The notes under the pieces are model-generated. The model ran no database searches and was not told the DNA's origin. It saw only the letters and a program-made list of their open reading frames with translations. From Devosia equisanguinis (GTDB taxonomy: Bacteria > Pseudomonadota > Alphaproteobacteria > Rhizobiales > Hyphomicrobiaceae): DNA of 62,625 nucleotides. The DNA lies in the NCBI GenBank assembly GCA_945862355.1, contig CAMAYR010000003.1, positions 1 to 62,625 of the forward strand. Direction: 5' to 3'. Of the stretch, positions 16,504-25,479 are shown piece by piece (position 1 is the stretch's first letter; each line of letters begins with the position of its first letter). The translations under genes and the position numbers were made by a program.

Positions 16504-17382
16504 ATGCCCATGGATCCCAAGTACATTCCCTTCCACCCGAATCCGTCCAAGCCCAAGTACAAGCCGCCAGCAGGCGCCGTAGATGCACATTGCCACGTGT
16601 TCGGACCGGAGGCCGTTTTTCCCTACGCGCCGGAGCGCAAGTACACGCCCTGCGACGCGACGAAGGAGACCCTGTTCGGCCGCCGCGACTTCCTCGGCTT
16701 CGACAAGAACGTGATCGTACAGGCGTCCTGCCACTCCAAGGACAACCGCGCGCTGGTCGACGCGTTGGAGGCATCCAACGACAAGGCGCGCGGCGTCGCC
16801 TTCGTCGGCGAGGAGGTCTCTGAAAAGGAGCTCGAGTGGATGCACAAGGCCGGCGTGCGCGGCGTGCGCTTCAACTTCCTCAAGCGCCTCGTCGACATCA
16901 CACCGCGCGAGGAGCTCGACCGGATCGTGGCCAAGGTCAAGCCGCTAGGCTGGCACATCGTGATCTACTTCGAGATGCCGGACTTGCCCGACTTCGAGGA
17001 CTTCTTCCGCTCGATCCCGACAACGGTGGTCGTCGATCACATGGGCACGCCGACGATTGCGAAGGGCGTGGAAGATCCCGAGAACCAGCGTTTCCACAGG
17101 CTGATGGCGGACAAGGAGAACTTCTACGTCAAAGTAACGTGTCCGGAGCGGATGTCGCTGATCGGGCCGCCATACGACGACGTGGTGCCGTTCGGCCGCA
17201 GCCTCGTGGAGAAGTTTCCGACGCGGGTGATCTGGGGCACGGACTGGCCGCATCCCAACATGAAAAAGGAAGCGCCGGACGACGGCGTGCTGGTCGATTT
17301 CATTCCGAAGATCGCGCCAACGGCAGAGTTGCAGCAGCAGTTACTCGTCGACAATCCGATGAGCCTCTACTGGGACAAATGA
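16504..17382 (+). CDS. ligI: 2-pyrone-4,6-dicarboxylate lactonase-like amidohydrolase
   Basis: Member of the amidohydrolase superfamily close to LigI, which hydrolyses 2-pyrone-4,6-dicarboxylate in the protocatechuate 4,5-cleavage route. The N-terminus shows HxH at His29/His31 in VDAHCHVFGP, then APERKYTPCDA, which I recognise from LigI. Later come the barrel histidine in VVDHMGTP and the metal Asp in WGTDWPHPNM. 292 residues is the right length. It lies 21 kb from ligABC in this window and is not in an operon. A related dicarboxylate lactone substrate is possible. Confidence 0.82.
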   Translation: MPMDPKYIPFHPNPSKPKYKPPAGAVDAHCHVFGPEAVFPYAPERKYTPCDATKETLFGRRDFLGFDKNVIVQASCHSKDNRALVDALEASNDKARGVAFVGEEVSEKELEWMHKAGVRGVRFNFLKRLVDITPREELDRIVAKVKPLGWHIVIYFEMPDLPDFEDFFRSIPTTVVVDHMGTPTIAKGVEDPENQRFHRLMADKENFYVKVTCPERMSLIGPPYDDVVPFGRSLVEKFPTRVIWGTDWPHPNMKKEAPDDGVLVDFIPKIAPTAELQQQLLVDNPMSLYWDK

Positions 17383-17470
17383 GAGCCCTTTCGCTGAAAG
17401 GAACCGGTTTGGCCGAAATACTCGCGTCTTGGCCATCCGGGGCAGACTGCCCGCCGTTCGCGAAGCCCCA

Positions 17471-18508
17471 TCAGCCCAGCATTCGCGGGGGATCGGTCAA
17501 CAGCATGGGGGCGCCCAGCAGCACGGGCGTTCCTTCCACGTCGAGCCTCGCGAGGACCGAGACGATGCCGCCTGCAGGCATGGCCTCGGGCTCTGCGATC
17601 ATGGAGCCGGCGATGGGCTCCAGCGGCAGGGAGGATCGCGTCGCCTCCACCAGCCAGGACACGCAGGGTGCCAGAGGCTCCGTCCGTGGCAATTGCACGA
17701 TCATTGCGGCCAGGGCTCGCTCGGCCTCGGCGATCCGCGTCCGCAGGGCTGCATCGCGAGATCTCGTTCGCGTGATCCGCACCCACGCGCCCTTGTAGGA
17801 CACCGACACGCGCACGGCCCACAGATCTTCAAGCGCACGGGAGCCCTCCAACCGAACGAGGTGCTGGCTCGAGGCCAGCCCGGTCGCGACCGCGGGATAG
17901 ACTTCCTCGGCGCCTTGCCTGCGAGCCTCGCCGTCGATCGTCGCGACGAGACGAGCGGCATCGCGCACATTATCGTCGACGGCTGCGAGGGCGCCGGCCG
18001 CGATTTGAGCCGCCTTGTCGTGCAGTGCTATGTCGGCGGCATCGGCAAACGCGCGGACGGCACGGAACAGCGCCGTGGCATCGCTCACCTGATGGCCCTC
18101 GGCGGCCACGTCTTCGATCACGGCGGCGGGCAGATGCGGGAAATCGACGACGCCGACGTTGCCCTTGCCCACGGCGGCGGCGATCGCGCGCCCCGCCTCG
18201 CTGCCGATGCGTGGCGCATTCAGCACGTCGGCAACGTGCGCGTTGCGGCGCATCCAGCCATTGACGCGGTTCGACAGCGCTGAGACGAGCACCGGGCGGC
18301 CCTCGCGCGGCACGACCAGCAGGCCCTGGTTCCAGTAGGGCACGAAGCCGGCGAGCCAAGCCACCGCCGCCGCGCGGGCCGGCGTCGTATAGGCGAGAAC
18401 GGCATCGAGGCCCGCTTCGGCCATCGCCGCACGCAGGCTATCGACGCGCCGATCGAGCACCGCCTCGGGCAACTCGTCCTTAGACCAGGAGATCAGTCCT
18501 CGGCGCAT
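17471..18508 (-). CDS. degenerate M24-family (creatinase/prolidase fold) protein
   Basis: A 345-residue protein with a Creatinase_N-type domain (about residues 20-130: RVDSLRAAMAEAGLDAVLAY) and a remnant of the M24 pita-bread domain. The usual metal-binding stretch reads SYKGAWVRITRT, with Val where family enzymes have Asp, and no later His/Glu ligands are recognisable. It is therefore probably not a metallopeptidase. It follows the M24 paralogue on the same strand after only 10 bases, so the two may form a heteromer. The biochemical role is unknown. Confidence 0.72.
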   Translation of the reverse strand: MRRGLISWSKDELPEAVLDRRVDSLRAAMAEAGLDAVLAYTTPARAAAVAWLAGFVPYWNQGLLVVPREGRPVLVSALSNRVNGWMRRNAHVADVLNAPRIGSEAGRAIAAAVGKGNVGVVDFPHLPAAVIEDVAAEGHQVSDATALFRAVRAFADAADIALHDKAAQIAAGALAAVDDNVRDAARLVATIDGEARRQGAEEVYPAVATGLASSQHLVRLEGSRALEDLWAVRVSVSYKGAWVRITRTRSRDAALRTRIAEAERALAAMIVQLPRTEPLAPCVSWLVEATRSSLPLEPIAGSMIAEPEAMPAGGIVSVLARLDVEGTPVLLGAPMLLTDPPRMLG

Positions 18509-18518
18509 TGGCTTTTCC

Positions 18519-19622
18519 TCAAACCTCGAACAGCCGCCGCGGCGTGCGCGTCAGCACCTCGCAGCCGTGCTCGCCGACCACTACTACGTCGCCCAGCACC
18601 ATGTAGCCGGCCTCCGGGTGATAGGTATTGGGATGCACGATGATGGTCATGCCGGGCTCGAGAACGGTATCGACGTCCTCCAGGATCGCCGGCTTCATAT
18701 CGGGCATCAGGCCCAAGCCGTGGCCGCGAACGCGCGTGTACTTCGAGCTGCAATACTCGCCCAGCCCATGCTTGCGGAACACGTCGTTCTCCGCACGGGC
18801 GATGTCGGCGGCGGTGACACCTGCGCGAACCGCGGCGATGCCGGCTTCCAAAGCCTCCAGCCAGACGGCGAACGCCTTCCTCTGCGTGCCGTCGGCGTGG
18901 CCGAGCACCATCGTGCGACAGATCTGCGCGAAATAGCCATCTACGGCCGGCGTCAACTCGGTCGTCACCATGTCGCCCGCTGCCAGCTTGCGCTCCGACG
19001 GCGGCGTCATACCGCGCACGTCCGCGCGGCCCGAGCCGATGATCTGGAAATTGTCGGGCGAGCCTTTCGCGCGCAGAAACGCCTCGACGTCGGCCACAAC
19101 CTCGTATTGCGTGCGGCCGGGGCGGGCAACCTCCATGAAGTAGTCGTAGCCGTCGTCGGCGAGGGCTGCTGCGCGGCGGATCGCTTCGATCTCACCAGGC
19201 ATCTTGACGAGGAACAGGCGCTCGATCAGCGGCCCGGCGTCATCGAGGCGGAGATTTCGCTCGCGCTCGGCCGTGGCGAGCCAGGCCGGCATAATGTGGC
19301 GCGGCATGACCGCCACCTTCCGGTTGGCGATAGCCTCGATTTCAGCGCCGACCACCTGCGCGATGTCGCGCGCGAAGTGAGCCTCGGTCGCCTTCGCCTC
19401 GACTTGCGCACGGTCCAATTCGGCAACGCTCTCGAGCCACAGGCGGCATCGGCCATCGGAAGTAAGGATCGCAACGCCGTTGCCTTCGAGAATGCCGAAG
19501 TCGGCAACATAGCGCAGATAGGCCTCCTGCCAGGAGGTGCCGCAGACGACGACGGCGTCGAGGCCATCGCGGCGCATGGCTTCCAGAAGACGCGCGCGCC
19601 GTTCGGCGGCAAGGTTGCTCAT
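18519..19622 (-). CDS. M24-family creatinase-like hydrolase lacking metal ligands
   Basis: A 367-residue protein with Creatinase_N (residues 8-130) and M24 (about 140-365) domains. In metalloproteases two Asp ligands sit in a DxG...SDITRT arrangement. Here the same place reads TELTPAVDGYFAQICRT, with Glu222 and Gln233. The catalytic His is kept (RGHGLGL), but the late Glu ligands are replaced (EPGMTIIVHPNTY, MVLGDVVVV). This is the pattern of creatinase itself, a non-metal C-N hydrolase. It is cotranscribed with the degenerate paralogue downstream. The likely substrate is a guanidino or amide nitrogen compound. Confidence 0.78.
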   Translation of the reverse strand: MSNLAAERRARLLEAMRRDGLDAVVVCGTSWQEAYLRYVADFGILEGNGVAILTSDGRCRLWLESVAELDRAQVEAKATEAHFARDIAQVVGAEIEAIANRKVAVMPRHIMPAWLATAERERNLRLDDAGPLIERLFLVKMPGEIEAIRRAAALADDGYDYFMEVARPGRTQYEVVADVEAFLRAKGSPDNFQIIGSGRADVRGMTPPSERKLAAGDMVTTELTPAVDGYFAQICRTMVLGHADGTQRKAFAVWLEALEAGIAAVRAGVTAADIARAENDVFRKHGLGEYCSSKYTRVRGHGLGLMPDMKPAILEDVDTVLEPGMTIIVHPNTYHPEAGYMVLGDVVVVGEHGCEVLTRTPRRLFEV

Positions 19623-19833
19623 GGTAGAGACGCTCCAAATTCGGCCAGACGCGAGGGGATCTCCGACCGCCCATGCCGGGGAGCGAAACGCCGGGGGCCT
19701 CCGACCGGGCCATCGTCGATAGGAAATGACGAAGGGAAAACACGTTGCTGTCTCGCCGCGGCTTTGGCAAGCTCCGGCTCGTAGCCCGCCGACGTCCCGG
19801 CGGACAGATCATAACGGTTCGTCAACCATCCCC

Positions 19834-20055
19834 ATGTCATCCGTGCACCCAACGATCCGCAACGCCGATGTCGTCGAGACGCCGTGCGTGGCGGTCTGCG
19901 AAATCGACGATGCGAGCGGCCTATGCAGAGGCTGCCACCGCAGTCTTGCCGAGATCGCCACATGGGGAGCAATGTCGTCAGCGGAAAGGCAGCGCATCAT
20001 TCGCGGTCTGCCGGAGCGTGGCGGCGGGGAGAGCAGGAAGGTGGGCGCGGGATGA
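19834..20055 (+). CDS. DUF1289 cysteine-rich protein
   Basis: Small protein (73 residues) of the DUF1289 family. The motif CVAVCEIDDASGLCRGC has four cysteines in the usual CxxxC...CxGC spacing and is followed by EIATW. The family is thought to bind metal or an Fe-S cluster, role unknown. The ATG at 19834 gives the standard length. The stop overlaps the next start by four bases (ATGA), coupling it to the aspartic protease gene. Confidence 0.85.
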   Translation: MSSVHPTIRNADVVETPCVAVCEIDDASGLCRGCHRSLAEIATWGAMSSAERQRIIRGLPERGGGESRKVGAG

Positions 20056-20759
20056 GTTGGCTTCCGCTGATCGCGCTGGTCGTGGGTGGCATAGCGCTGG
20101 TGTTCCGCCAGGAAGGGCAAACCCTGCTCGGCCTGGAGGAGGGTGAATTCGCCACCCTGTTGATCTCGGTCACCCTGCTCGCCTTCATCGGCACCTCCGT
20201 CCTGGCCGGATACCGCGGCGGTTTTGGACGTCTCGCGCGGTACTTTGGCATCTGGGCGCTCGTCGCGGTCGGCCTCGTGGGCGGCTACAGCTACAAGTCC
20301 GAAATGGCCGGGATCGCCAATCGTATCACCAGCGAGTTGATGCCTCCGGGAGAGCCGCTGAGTGTCGAGCCCCGCCAGACCGGAGAGCTGGCCGTTCGCA
20401 TCCGCCGTCGCGGCGACGGGCATTTCGTAGCCCGGGTGACGATCGGCACCCGCAATGTGAACGCGCTGATCGATACGGGTGCGTCAACCGTCGTCCTCAG
20501 GGCGCCAGACGCGAAGGCCCTCGGCCTCGATATCGAGCGGCTGTCCTATACGGTGCCCGTTCAGACGGCCAACGGGCTCGCCTACGCTGCCGCCGTGCGC
20601 CTGGGCAAGGTCGGCATCGGACCGATCGTCGTGGACGGCGTCGATGCGCTCGTGGCAAGGCCCGGTGCGCTCAAGGAAAGCCTGCTGGGTATTAGTTTCT
20701 TAAGGCGCCTCAAGTCATATGAGTTCTCAGGAGATTTCCTCACACTGAGGGGCGGTTGA
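20052..20759 (+). CDS. TIGR02281-type retropepsin-like aspartic protease, membrane-anchored
   Basis: Protein of 235 residues from the ATG at 20052, with three N-terminal hydrophobic helices (SWLPLIALVVGGIALVF, LISVTLLAFIGTSVLAG, FGIWALVAVGLVGGYSY). A single-lobe aspartic protease domain follows. The catalytic motif is ALIDTGASTVVL and the flap/return motif LLGISFLRRL. Clan AA proteases of this sort are dimeric and widespread in alphaproteobacteria, with unknown periplasmic targets. It is coupled to DUF1289 upstream and followed by a second copy of the protease. Confidence 0.87.
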   Translation: MSWLPLIALVVGGIALVFRQEGQTLLGLEEGEFATLLISVTLLAFIGTSVLAGYRGGFGRLARYFGIWALVAVGLVGGYSYKSEMAGIANRITSELMPPGEPLSVEPRQTGELAVRIRRRGDGHFVARVTIGTRNVNALIDTGASTVVLRAPDAKALGLDIERLSYTVPVQTANGLAYAAAVRLGKVGIGPIVVDGVDALVARPGALKESLLGISFLRRLKSYEFSGDFLTLRGG

Positions 20760-20813
20760 CGTCTGGCCTGGAGGCACGGGCGACGCCGCGTTCGCGCCGC
20801 GTGGAGTTCCGGG

Positions 20814-21407
20814 ATGATGCGTTCCTCTACGGCCAGCAATGCCGCCAGCATCATCGGCGGCTGGGTCTTCGCCGGTGTCTGCGTGATCGGCTCGATCATT
20901 TATTTCGAGGATCTCAGGGCGGTCGGCCGCTGGGCCTTCGGCGTGCCGCACCCGGATATGCAGGTCGCGAGCGCAGCTTCCCCAGACCGCGCCGAGGTTG
21001 GCGAAGCTCGCAAGTCACAGACGGCTTCCTCAGGCGGCAACCTGGTGGAACTGCGCGGCGACAGGCTCGGCCATTTCACGACCGCAGCGCAGATCAACGG
21101 CAGTTCGATCGACGTGATGGTCGATACCGGCGCCTCGATCGTCGCGCTGACCTGGGAGGACGCAGAGCGGGCCGGCATCTACGTGCGACCATCCGACTTC
21201 ACACACCGGGTCAACACAGCCAACGGCCTGGCCAAAGTCGCGCCCGTGACGATCGACCAGATCACGACCGGCAACATCACCGTGCGGGACGTGAGGGCGG
21301 CCGTATCGGAGCCCGGCAAGCTCAGCGGCACCTTGCTCGGCATGACCTTCCTCGGCCGGCTCACCCGGGCAGAGCTGCGGCGGGGCACGCTCATCCTCGA
21401 GGAATAG
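20814..21407 (+). CDS. second TIGR02281-type retropepsin-like aspartic protease
   Basis: A 197-residue paralogue of the preceding gene with a single N-terminal membrane helix (ASIIGGWVFAGVCVIGSII). The catalytic motif is VMVDTGASIVALTWEDAERAGI in part, and the closing motif is LLGMTFLGRLTRAE. It starts 55 bases after the first copy stops, so it is likely in the same transcript. The different anchors (three helices against one) suggest the pair forms a heterodimer or that each has its own partner. Confidence 0.86.
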   Translation: MMRSSTASNAASIIGGWVFAGVCVIGSIIYFEDLRAVGRWAFGVPHPDMQVASAASPDRAEVGEARKSQTASSGGNLVELRGDRLGHFTTAAQINGSSIDVMVDTGASIVALTWEDAERAGIYVRPSDFTHRVNTANGLAKVAPVTIDQITTGNITVRDVRAAVSEPGKLSGTLLGMTFLGRLTRAELRRGTLILEE

Positions 21408-21597
21408 GGGAACGACTGAGCGACTGGGGTGTGGCTTGCCTCTCATCGCCTGCAATCTGTGGGCGGATTGAAAATGTCAAGCATTGCACTCCGGTTGCAT
21501 TCCAACCGAAGGTTCATTTGCCATTCAAGGGTAACCGGGTAGAACTCAACGCAATTCCCATTTTGCTGCCGCCGTGCAGCCAACCAGGTGTGATCCG

Positions 21598-23097
21598 ATG
21601 CTGCCCATCCCGCGCGCCGACCTCAAGCCGAACACGGCCGATTTCGAGCGCATCCCGCTCGTCAAGCCGACCGGCTTCCGCGAGTACGACGCACGCTGGC
21701 TGTTTCCCGAAGAGATCAATCTGATGGGGCTCAACGCCGTCGGGCTCGGCCTCGCCCGGCTGTTCGACGAGCGCGGGGTGAAGAAGCGCATCGTCGTCGG
21801 CCATGATTTCCGCTGGTACTCCGGCAGCGTGAAGCAGGCGCTGATGACGGGGCTGCTCGCCGGCGGCTTCGAGGTGCATGACATCGGCCTCGCGCTGTCG
21901 CCGATGGCCTACTACGCCCAGTTCGCACTCGAGGTCGAAGGCGTGGCGATGGTGACGGCCAGCCACAACGACAACGGCTGGACCGGCATCAAGATGGGCC
22001 TCGACAGGCCGCTGACCTTCGGGCCCGACGACATGAGCGCGCTGAAGGAGATCGTGCTCGCGGGCAAGTACGCGACGCAACCCGGCGGCAGCTATCGCTT
22101 CGTGGCGGACATCGGCCAGCGCTACATGGACGACCTCGTCAATCGTCCGAAGCTGAAGCATCCCCTCAAGGTGATCGCGGCGTGCGGCAACGGCACGGCG
22201 GGCGCGTTCGCGCCGCAGGTGCTGGAACGGCTTGGCTGCGAGGTGGTTCGCCTCGACTGCGAGCTCGACCATTCCTTCCCGCGCTACAATCCGAACCCGG
22301 AAGACATGAAGATGCTGCACGCCATCGCGGAAGCGGTGGTCAAGCACAAGGCCGACGCCGGCCTCGGCTTCGACGGCGACAGCGACCGCTGCGGCGTCGT
22401 CGACAACGAGGGCCACGAGATCTTCGCCGACAAGGTCGGCGTGATGCTGGCGCGCGATCTCTCAGCGATCCACAAGAACGCGGTGTTCGTCGCGGACGTG
22501 AAGTCGACGGGCCTGTTCATCACCGATCCGGTGCTGATCGAGCGTGGGGCAACCACGCTCTACTGGAAGACCGGCCACTCCTACATGAAGCGCTACACCA
22601 ACGAGAAAAAGGCGCTCGCCGGGTTCGAGAAGTCGGGCCACTTCTTCTTCCGGCCGCCGCTGGGGCGCGGCTACGACGACGGGCTCGTCTCGGCAATCGC
22701 GGTATGCGACATGCTCGACCGGGCGCACGGCAAGTCGCTAGCCGACCTGCAACGCGAGCTGCCGAAGACGTGGCAGTCGCCGACGATGTCGCCCCATTGC
22801 GGCGACGAGGTGAAGTACGGCGTCGTCGACAAGGTGATCGCCGGGTACAAGGCACGCGCGGCGGCCGGCGAGAAGATCGCCGGGCAGAAGGTGCGCGACC
22901 TGATCGACGTCAACGGCATCCGCGTGGTGCTGGAGGACGGCACGTGGGGGCTCGTGCGCGCGTCGTCGAACAAGCCGGAGCTGGTGGTGGTCGTGGAGAG
23001 CCCGGTTTCCGAGGCCAACATGCGCGCGATCTTCGCGGACATCGACGCGACGCTGTCGAAGTTCCCCGAGGTGGGCGAGTACAATCAGAAGATCTGA
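21598..23097 (+). CDS. phosphomannomutase/phosphoglucomutase
   Basis: Alpha-D-phosphohexomutase that interconverts hexose 1- and 6-phosphates, supplying precursors for polysaccharides. The phosphoserine motif is VTASHNDNGWTGIKMG and the Mg loop DGDSDRCGVVD. The sugar-binding loop lies around FEKSGHFF, and a C-terminal phosphate-binding segment is VRASSNKPELVVV. 499 residues from the ATG at 21598 (the frame opens at 21574 with GTG). An imperfect hairpin (23094-23129) follows the stop. No partner sugar-nucleotide gene is near. Confidence 0.92.
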   Translation: MLPIPRADLKPNTADFERIPLVKPTGFREYDARWLFPEEINLMGLNAVGLGLARLFDERGVKKRIVVGHDFRWYSGSVKQALMTGLLAGGFEVHDIGLALSPMAYYAQFALEVEGVAMVTASHNDNGWTGIKMGLDRPLTFGPDDMSALKEIVLAGKYATQPGGSYRFVADIGQRYMDDLVNRPKLKHPLKVIAACGNGTAGAFAPQVLERLGCEVVRLDCELDHSFPRYNPNPEDMKMLHAIAEAVVKHKADAGLGFDGDSDRCGVVDNEGHEIFADKVGVMLARDLSAIHKNAVFVADVKSTGLFITDPVLIERGATTLYWKTGHSYMKRYTNEKKALAGFEKSGHFFFRPPLGRGYDDGLVSAIAVCDMLDRAHGKSLADLQRELPKTWQSPTMSPHCGDEVKYGVVDKVIAGYKARAAAGEKIAGQKVRDLIDVNGIRVVLEDGTWGLVRASSNKPELVVVVESPVSEANMRAIFADIDATLSKFPEVGEYNQKI

Positions 23098-23237
23098 GGG
23101 CGGGGCGTGGGCAGAATACCCGTCCTCAGACTTCCGATATGCGCGGGAAGTCCAGGACGCGCTGATTGACTTCCCGGCCACCCAAGGCGAGAAACCGGCC
23201 AAACTTCCATCCCATCAAGCCGAACGAGGGACCGCGC

Positions 23238-24086
23238 ATGGCCGCAACCGAGCTCAAAGCCGCAGTCGAAGCCGCCTGGGAGGCGCGCGACAAGATCAAC
23301 GCCCAGACGCAGGGCGAGCAGCGGAGCGCCGTGGACGCCGCGCTGGCCGCGCTCGACAAGGGCACGCTGCGGGTCGCGGAGAAGAAGGGCGGCGAGTGGG
23401 TCGTCAACGAGTGGCTCAAGAAGGCCGTGCTGCTCTCGTTCCGGCTCAACGACAACTGGGCGCATCAGCTGACCCACATGGAGAACGTCGCCAAGAAGCC
23501 GTTCTCGGTCGGCTGGGACAAGGTTCCGTTGAAGTTCGCGGCGTGGGGCGCGCCGGAGTTCAAGGCCGCTGGCTTCCGCGCCGTGCCGGGCGCTGTCGTG
23601 CGCCAAGGCGCCTTTATCGGGTCCAACGTCGTGCTGATGCCCTCGTTCGTGAACATCGGCGCCTATGTCGACACGGGCACCATGGTCGACACCTGGGCCA
23701 CCGTCGGCTCGTGCGCGCAGATCGGCAAGAATTGCCACATCTCGGGCGGCGCCGGCATCGGCGGCGTGCTCGAGCCGCTGCAGGCGAACCCGGTCGTGAT
23801 CGAGGACCACTGCTTCATCGGCGCCCGCTCCGAGGTCGCGGAGGGCGTGATCGTGGGCGAGGGCAGCGTGCTGTCGATGGGCGTCTACCTGGGCGCCTCC
23901 ACGCGAATCATCGACCGGGCGAGCGGCAAGGTGCATATTGGACGTGTGCCGCCTTACTCGGTGGTGGTGCCCGGCTCAGCGCCAGGCGCCAGCGGCGGGC
24001 CGGCGCTCTATTGCGCGGTGATCGTGAAGACGGTCGATGCGCAGACGCGCGCCAAGACGGGCATCAACGAGCTGTTGCGAGACTGA
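23238..24086 (+). CDS. dapD: 2,3,4,5-tetrahydropyridine-2,6-dicarboxylate N-succinyltransferase
   Basis: Fourth step of the succinylase route to meso-diaminopimelate and lysine. 282 residues from the ATG at 23238 (the frame begins earlier at a TTG). The sequence has the left-handed beta-helix hexapeptide repeats ([39 protein letters not shown]), as in DapD. The N-terminal helical domain and the short C-terminal helix are present. It is followed 13 bases later by a DUF805 gene on the same strand. Confidence 0.96.
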   Translation: MAATELKAAVEAAWEARDKINAQTQGEQRSAVDAALAALDKGTLRVAEKKGGEWVVNEWLKKAVLLSFRLNDNWAHQLTHMENVAKKPFSVGWDKVPLKFAAWGAPEFKAAGFRAVPGAVVRQGAFIGSNVVLMPSFVNIGAYVDTGTMVDTWATVGSCAQIGKNCHISGGAGIGGVLEPLQANPVVIEDHCFIGARSEVAEGVIVGEGSVLSMGVYLGASTRIIDRASGKVHIGRVPPYSVVVPGSAPGASGGPALYCAVIVKTVDAQTRAKTGINELLRD

Positions 24087-24099
24087 CGGAGGAAGCCCC

Positions 24100-24669
24100 A
24101 TGGGACGGTCGCTCTGGATCCTGTTCGGGACGAGCGGCCGCATCGGGCGGCTGCCGTTCGCCATTGGTCTCGTCGCGTCCGTCGCGCTGTTCTGGCTCGG
24201 CGTTCGCGGCTCGCTCGCGGCGCTGCCGTGGATGGCGGAGGTCCTGGCGCCGCATGGCATCAACGCCGGCTTCGCGCTCAACGCGATCTGGCTGACGCTC
24301 GGGATGCTGCTCGTGTGGGCGCTGATCGCGCTGGGGGCCAAGCGGCTACGGGACCGCAATCGCTCGCCTTGGTGGATCGTCGTCGTGGTGCTTCCCCTCG
24401 CCGCGCTGGTGCTCGCCAACGACGCGATCTTTCTCGTGAGCCGCAGCTTCTCAGTGCCGAAGTGGCTGCAATGGGTACTGCTGGCCGATTCCGGTCTGAT
24501 CGGGCTTTGGGTGCTGCTCGAAGGACTGCTCGGCCCGTCGCGTCAGCCGACCATCACGCTTGAGCCGCCGCCCGAGCCCGGTCGAAAAGGGCTGCGGGAG
24601 CGGCTGGAACGCAGCGCAGAAGCTGCCGCTGCGCCGGCGCCCCGGAATCCGAACGGGAGTTCGGACTAG
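24100..24669 (+). CDS. DUF805 membrane protein
   Basis: A 189-residue inner-membrane protein of the DUF805 family. The start MGRSLWILFGTSGRIGRLPF holds the family's motif (SGRIGRLPF...), followed by about four hydrophobic segments and KRLRDRNRSPWWIV, the second conserved motif. The C-terminal 45 residues are a charged, Pro-rich cytoplasmic tail. Start at the ATG at 24100, preceded by GGAGG. The stop shares the tetranucleotide CTAG with the stop of the opposite gene. Confidence 0.85.
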   Translation: MGRSLWILFGTSGRIGRLPFAIGLVASVALFWLGVRGSLAALPWMAEVLAPHGINAGFALNAIWLTLGMLLVWALIALGAKRLRDRNRSPWWIVVVVLPLAALVLANDAIFLVSRSFSVPKWLQWVLLADSGLIGLWVLLEGLLGPSRQPTITLEPPPEPGRKGLRERLERSAEAAAAPAPRNPNGSSD

Positions 24670-25328
24670 CCTGCGCCGACCAGCTCGCGAATCCTGATGG
24701 CGCTGGCGTCGGGGCTCGTCAGGACGCGGGCGGCGAGTTCGGCTGGCATCACCGAACGGGCAGGCGCCATCGACATCTGGCCGAGGACGATCGCGTCCCA
24801 GCTTTCGCCATGCGCGGCGGCTGCCTCCGCAATCAGGCGGTCGTGCTCGGCTGCGCGCCCCGCATTGTTGGCGGCCTGCGCATTCTCTACCCATACCTCC
24901 CCGATCTCGGGCGACGCGCCTGCCGCTTTCGCCGCATGTTCCAAGTTGCGCCGGATGACGGGCATGGCGCGCTTCGCGGTCGCTAGCAACAGGATGCGCT
25001 GGCCTTGTTTCACTGCGAGGTCCGACATCGCCTCGTCGGCCTTGAGCAACGGCACCTCGATGCCAGCCCGCGCTGCCTCCACGGCCGGCCCGAACGTCGA
25101 GCCCGTAAACACGATGCCCTTCGCACCGGAGAGCACACAGTGGCGGAACAGACTTGCCAGCCGCGGCACTATGTTGTCGGGCAGCGAGCCGTCGGCGCCG
25201 GCGTCGGCGTAGAGCCCTTCGTCGAGGAGGCGGATCGTTTCGGCCTGGGGCCACAGACGCTGGAACGCCTCCTCGCAGGGCGCCACAGAGAAGCGGTATG
25301 CATGGAGCAGATAGATACGGGGATTCAT
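24666..25328 (-). CDS. aspartate/glutamate racemase-family protein without catalytic cysteines
   Basis: A 220-residue protein of the Asp/Glu racemase, hydantoin racemase and arylmalonate decarboxylase fold. The first half has GIVFTGSTFGPAVEAA where cofactor-free racemases carry a catalytic Cys after the strand. The second half has AIVLGQMSMAPA where the second Cys is expected. Neither is Cys, so classic two-base racemase chemistry is unlikely. The context (ureide and creatinase-like genes 5-15 kb away) could suggest an isomerase or decarboxylase role, but this is speculative. Confidence 0.72.
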   Translation of the reverse strand: MNPRIYLLHAYRFSVAPCEEAFQRLWPQAETIRLLDEGLYADAGADGSLPDNIVPRLASLFRHCVLSGAKGIVFTGSTFGPAVEAARAGIEVPLLKADEAMSDLAVKQGQRILLLATAKRAMPVIRRNLEHAAKAAGASPEIGEVWVENAQAANNAGRAAEHDRLIAEAAAAHGESWDAIVLGQMSMAPARSVMPAELAARVLTSPDASAIRIRELVGAG

Positions 25329-25479
25329 CAGGCAGGCTCCAGCTGAACGGATTTTTCGACCGAACGGGCCAATTGCCGCCAGTTTGTGCGGTCACTCGTG
25401 GACGCGCAAGCTTGCTTGCGGAAATCGCCGCCGGACACTACGACGGGCCTCCCTCTCATCTCAACGAGTGCCGCACTGC

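Noticed and set aside
23094-23129. Hairpin after the phosphohexomutase as a rho-independent terminator
   Set aside because: The stem has a mismatch and there is no T run. It may be a weak stem only.
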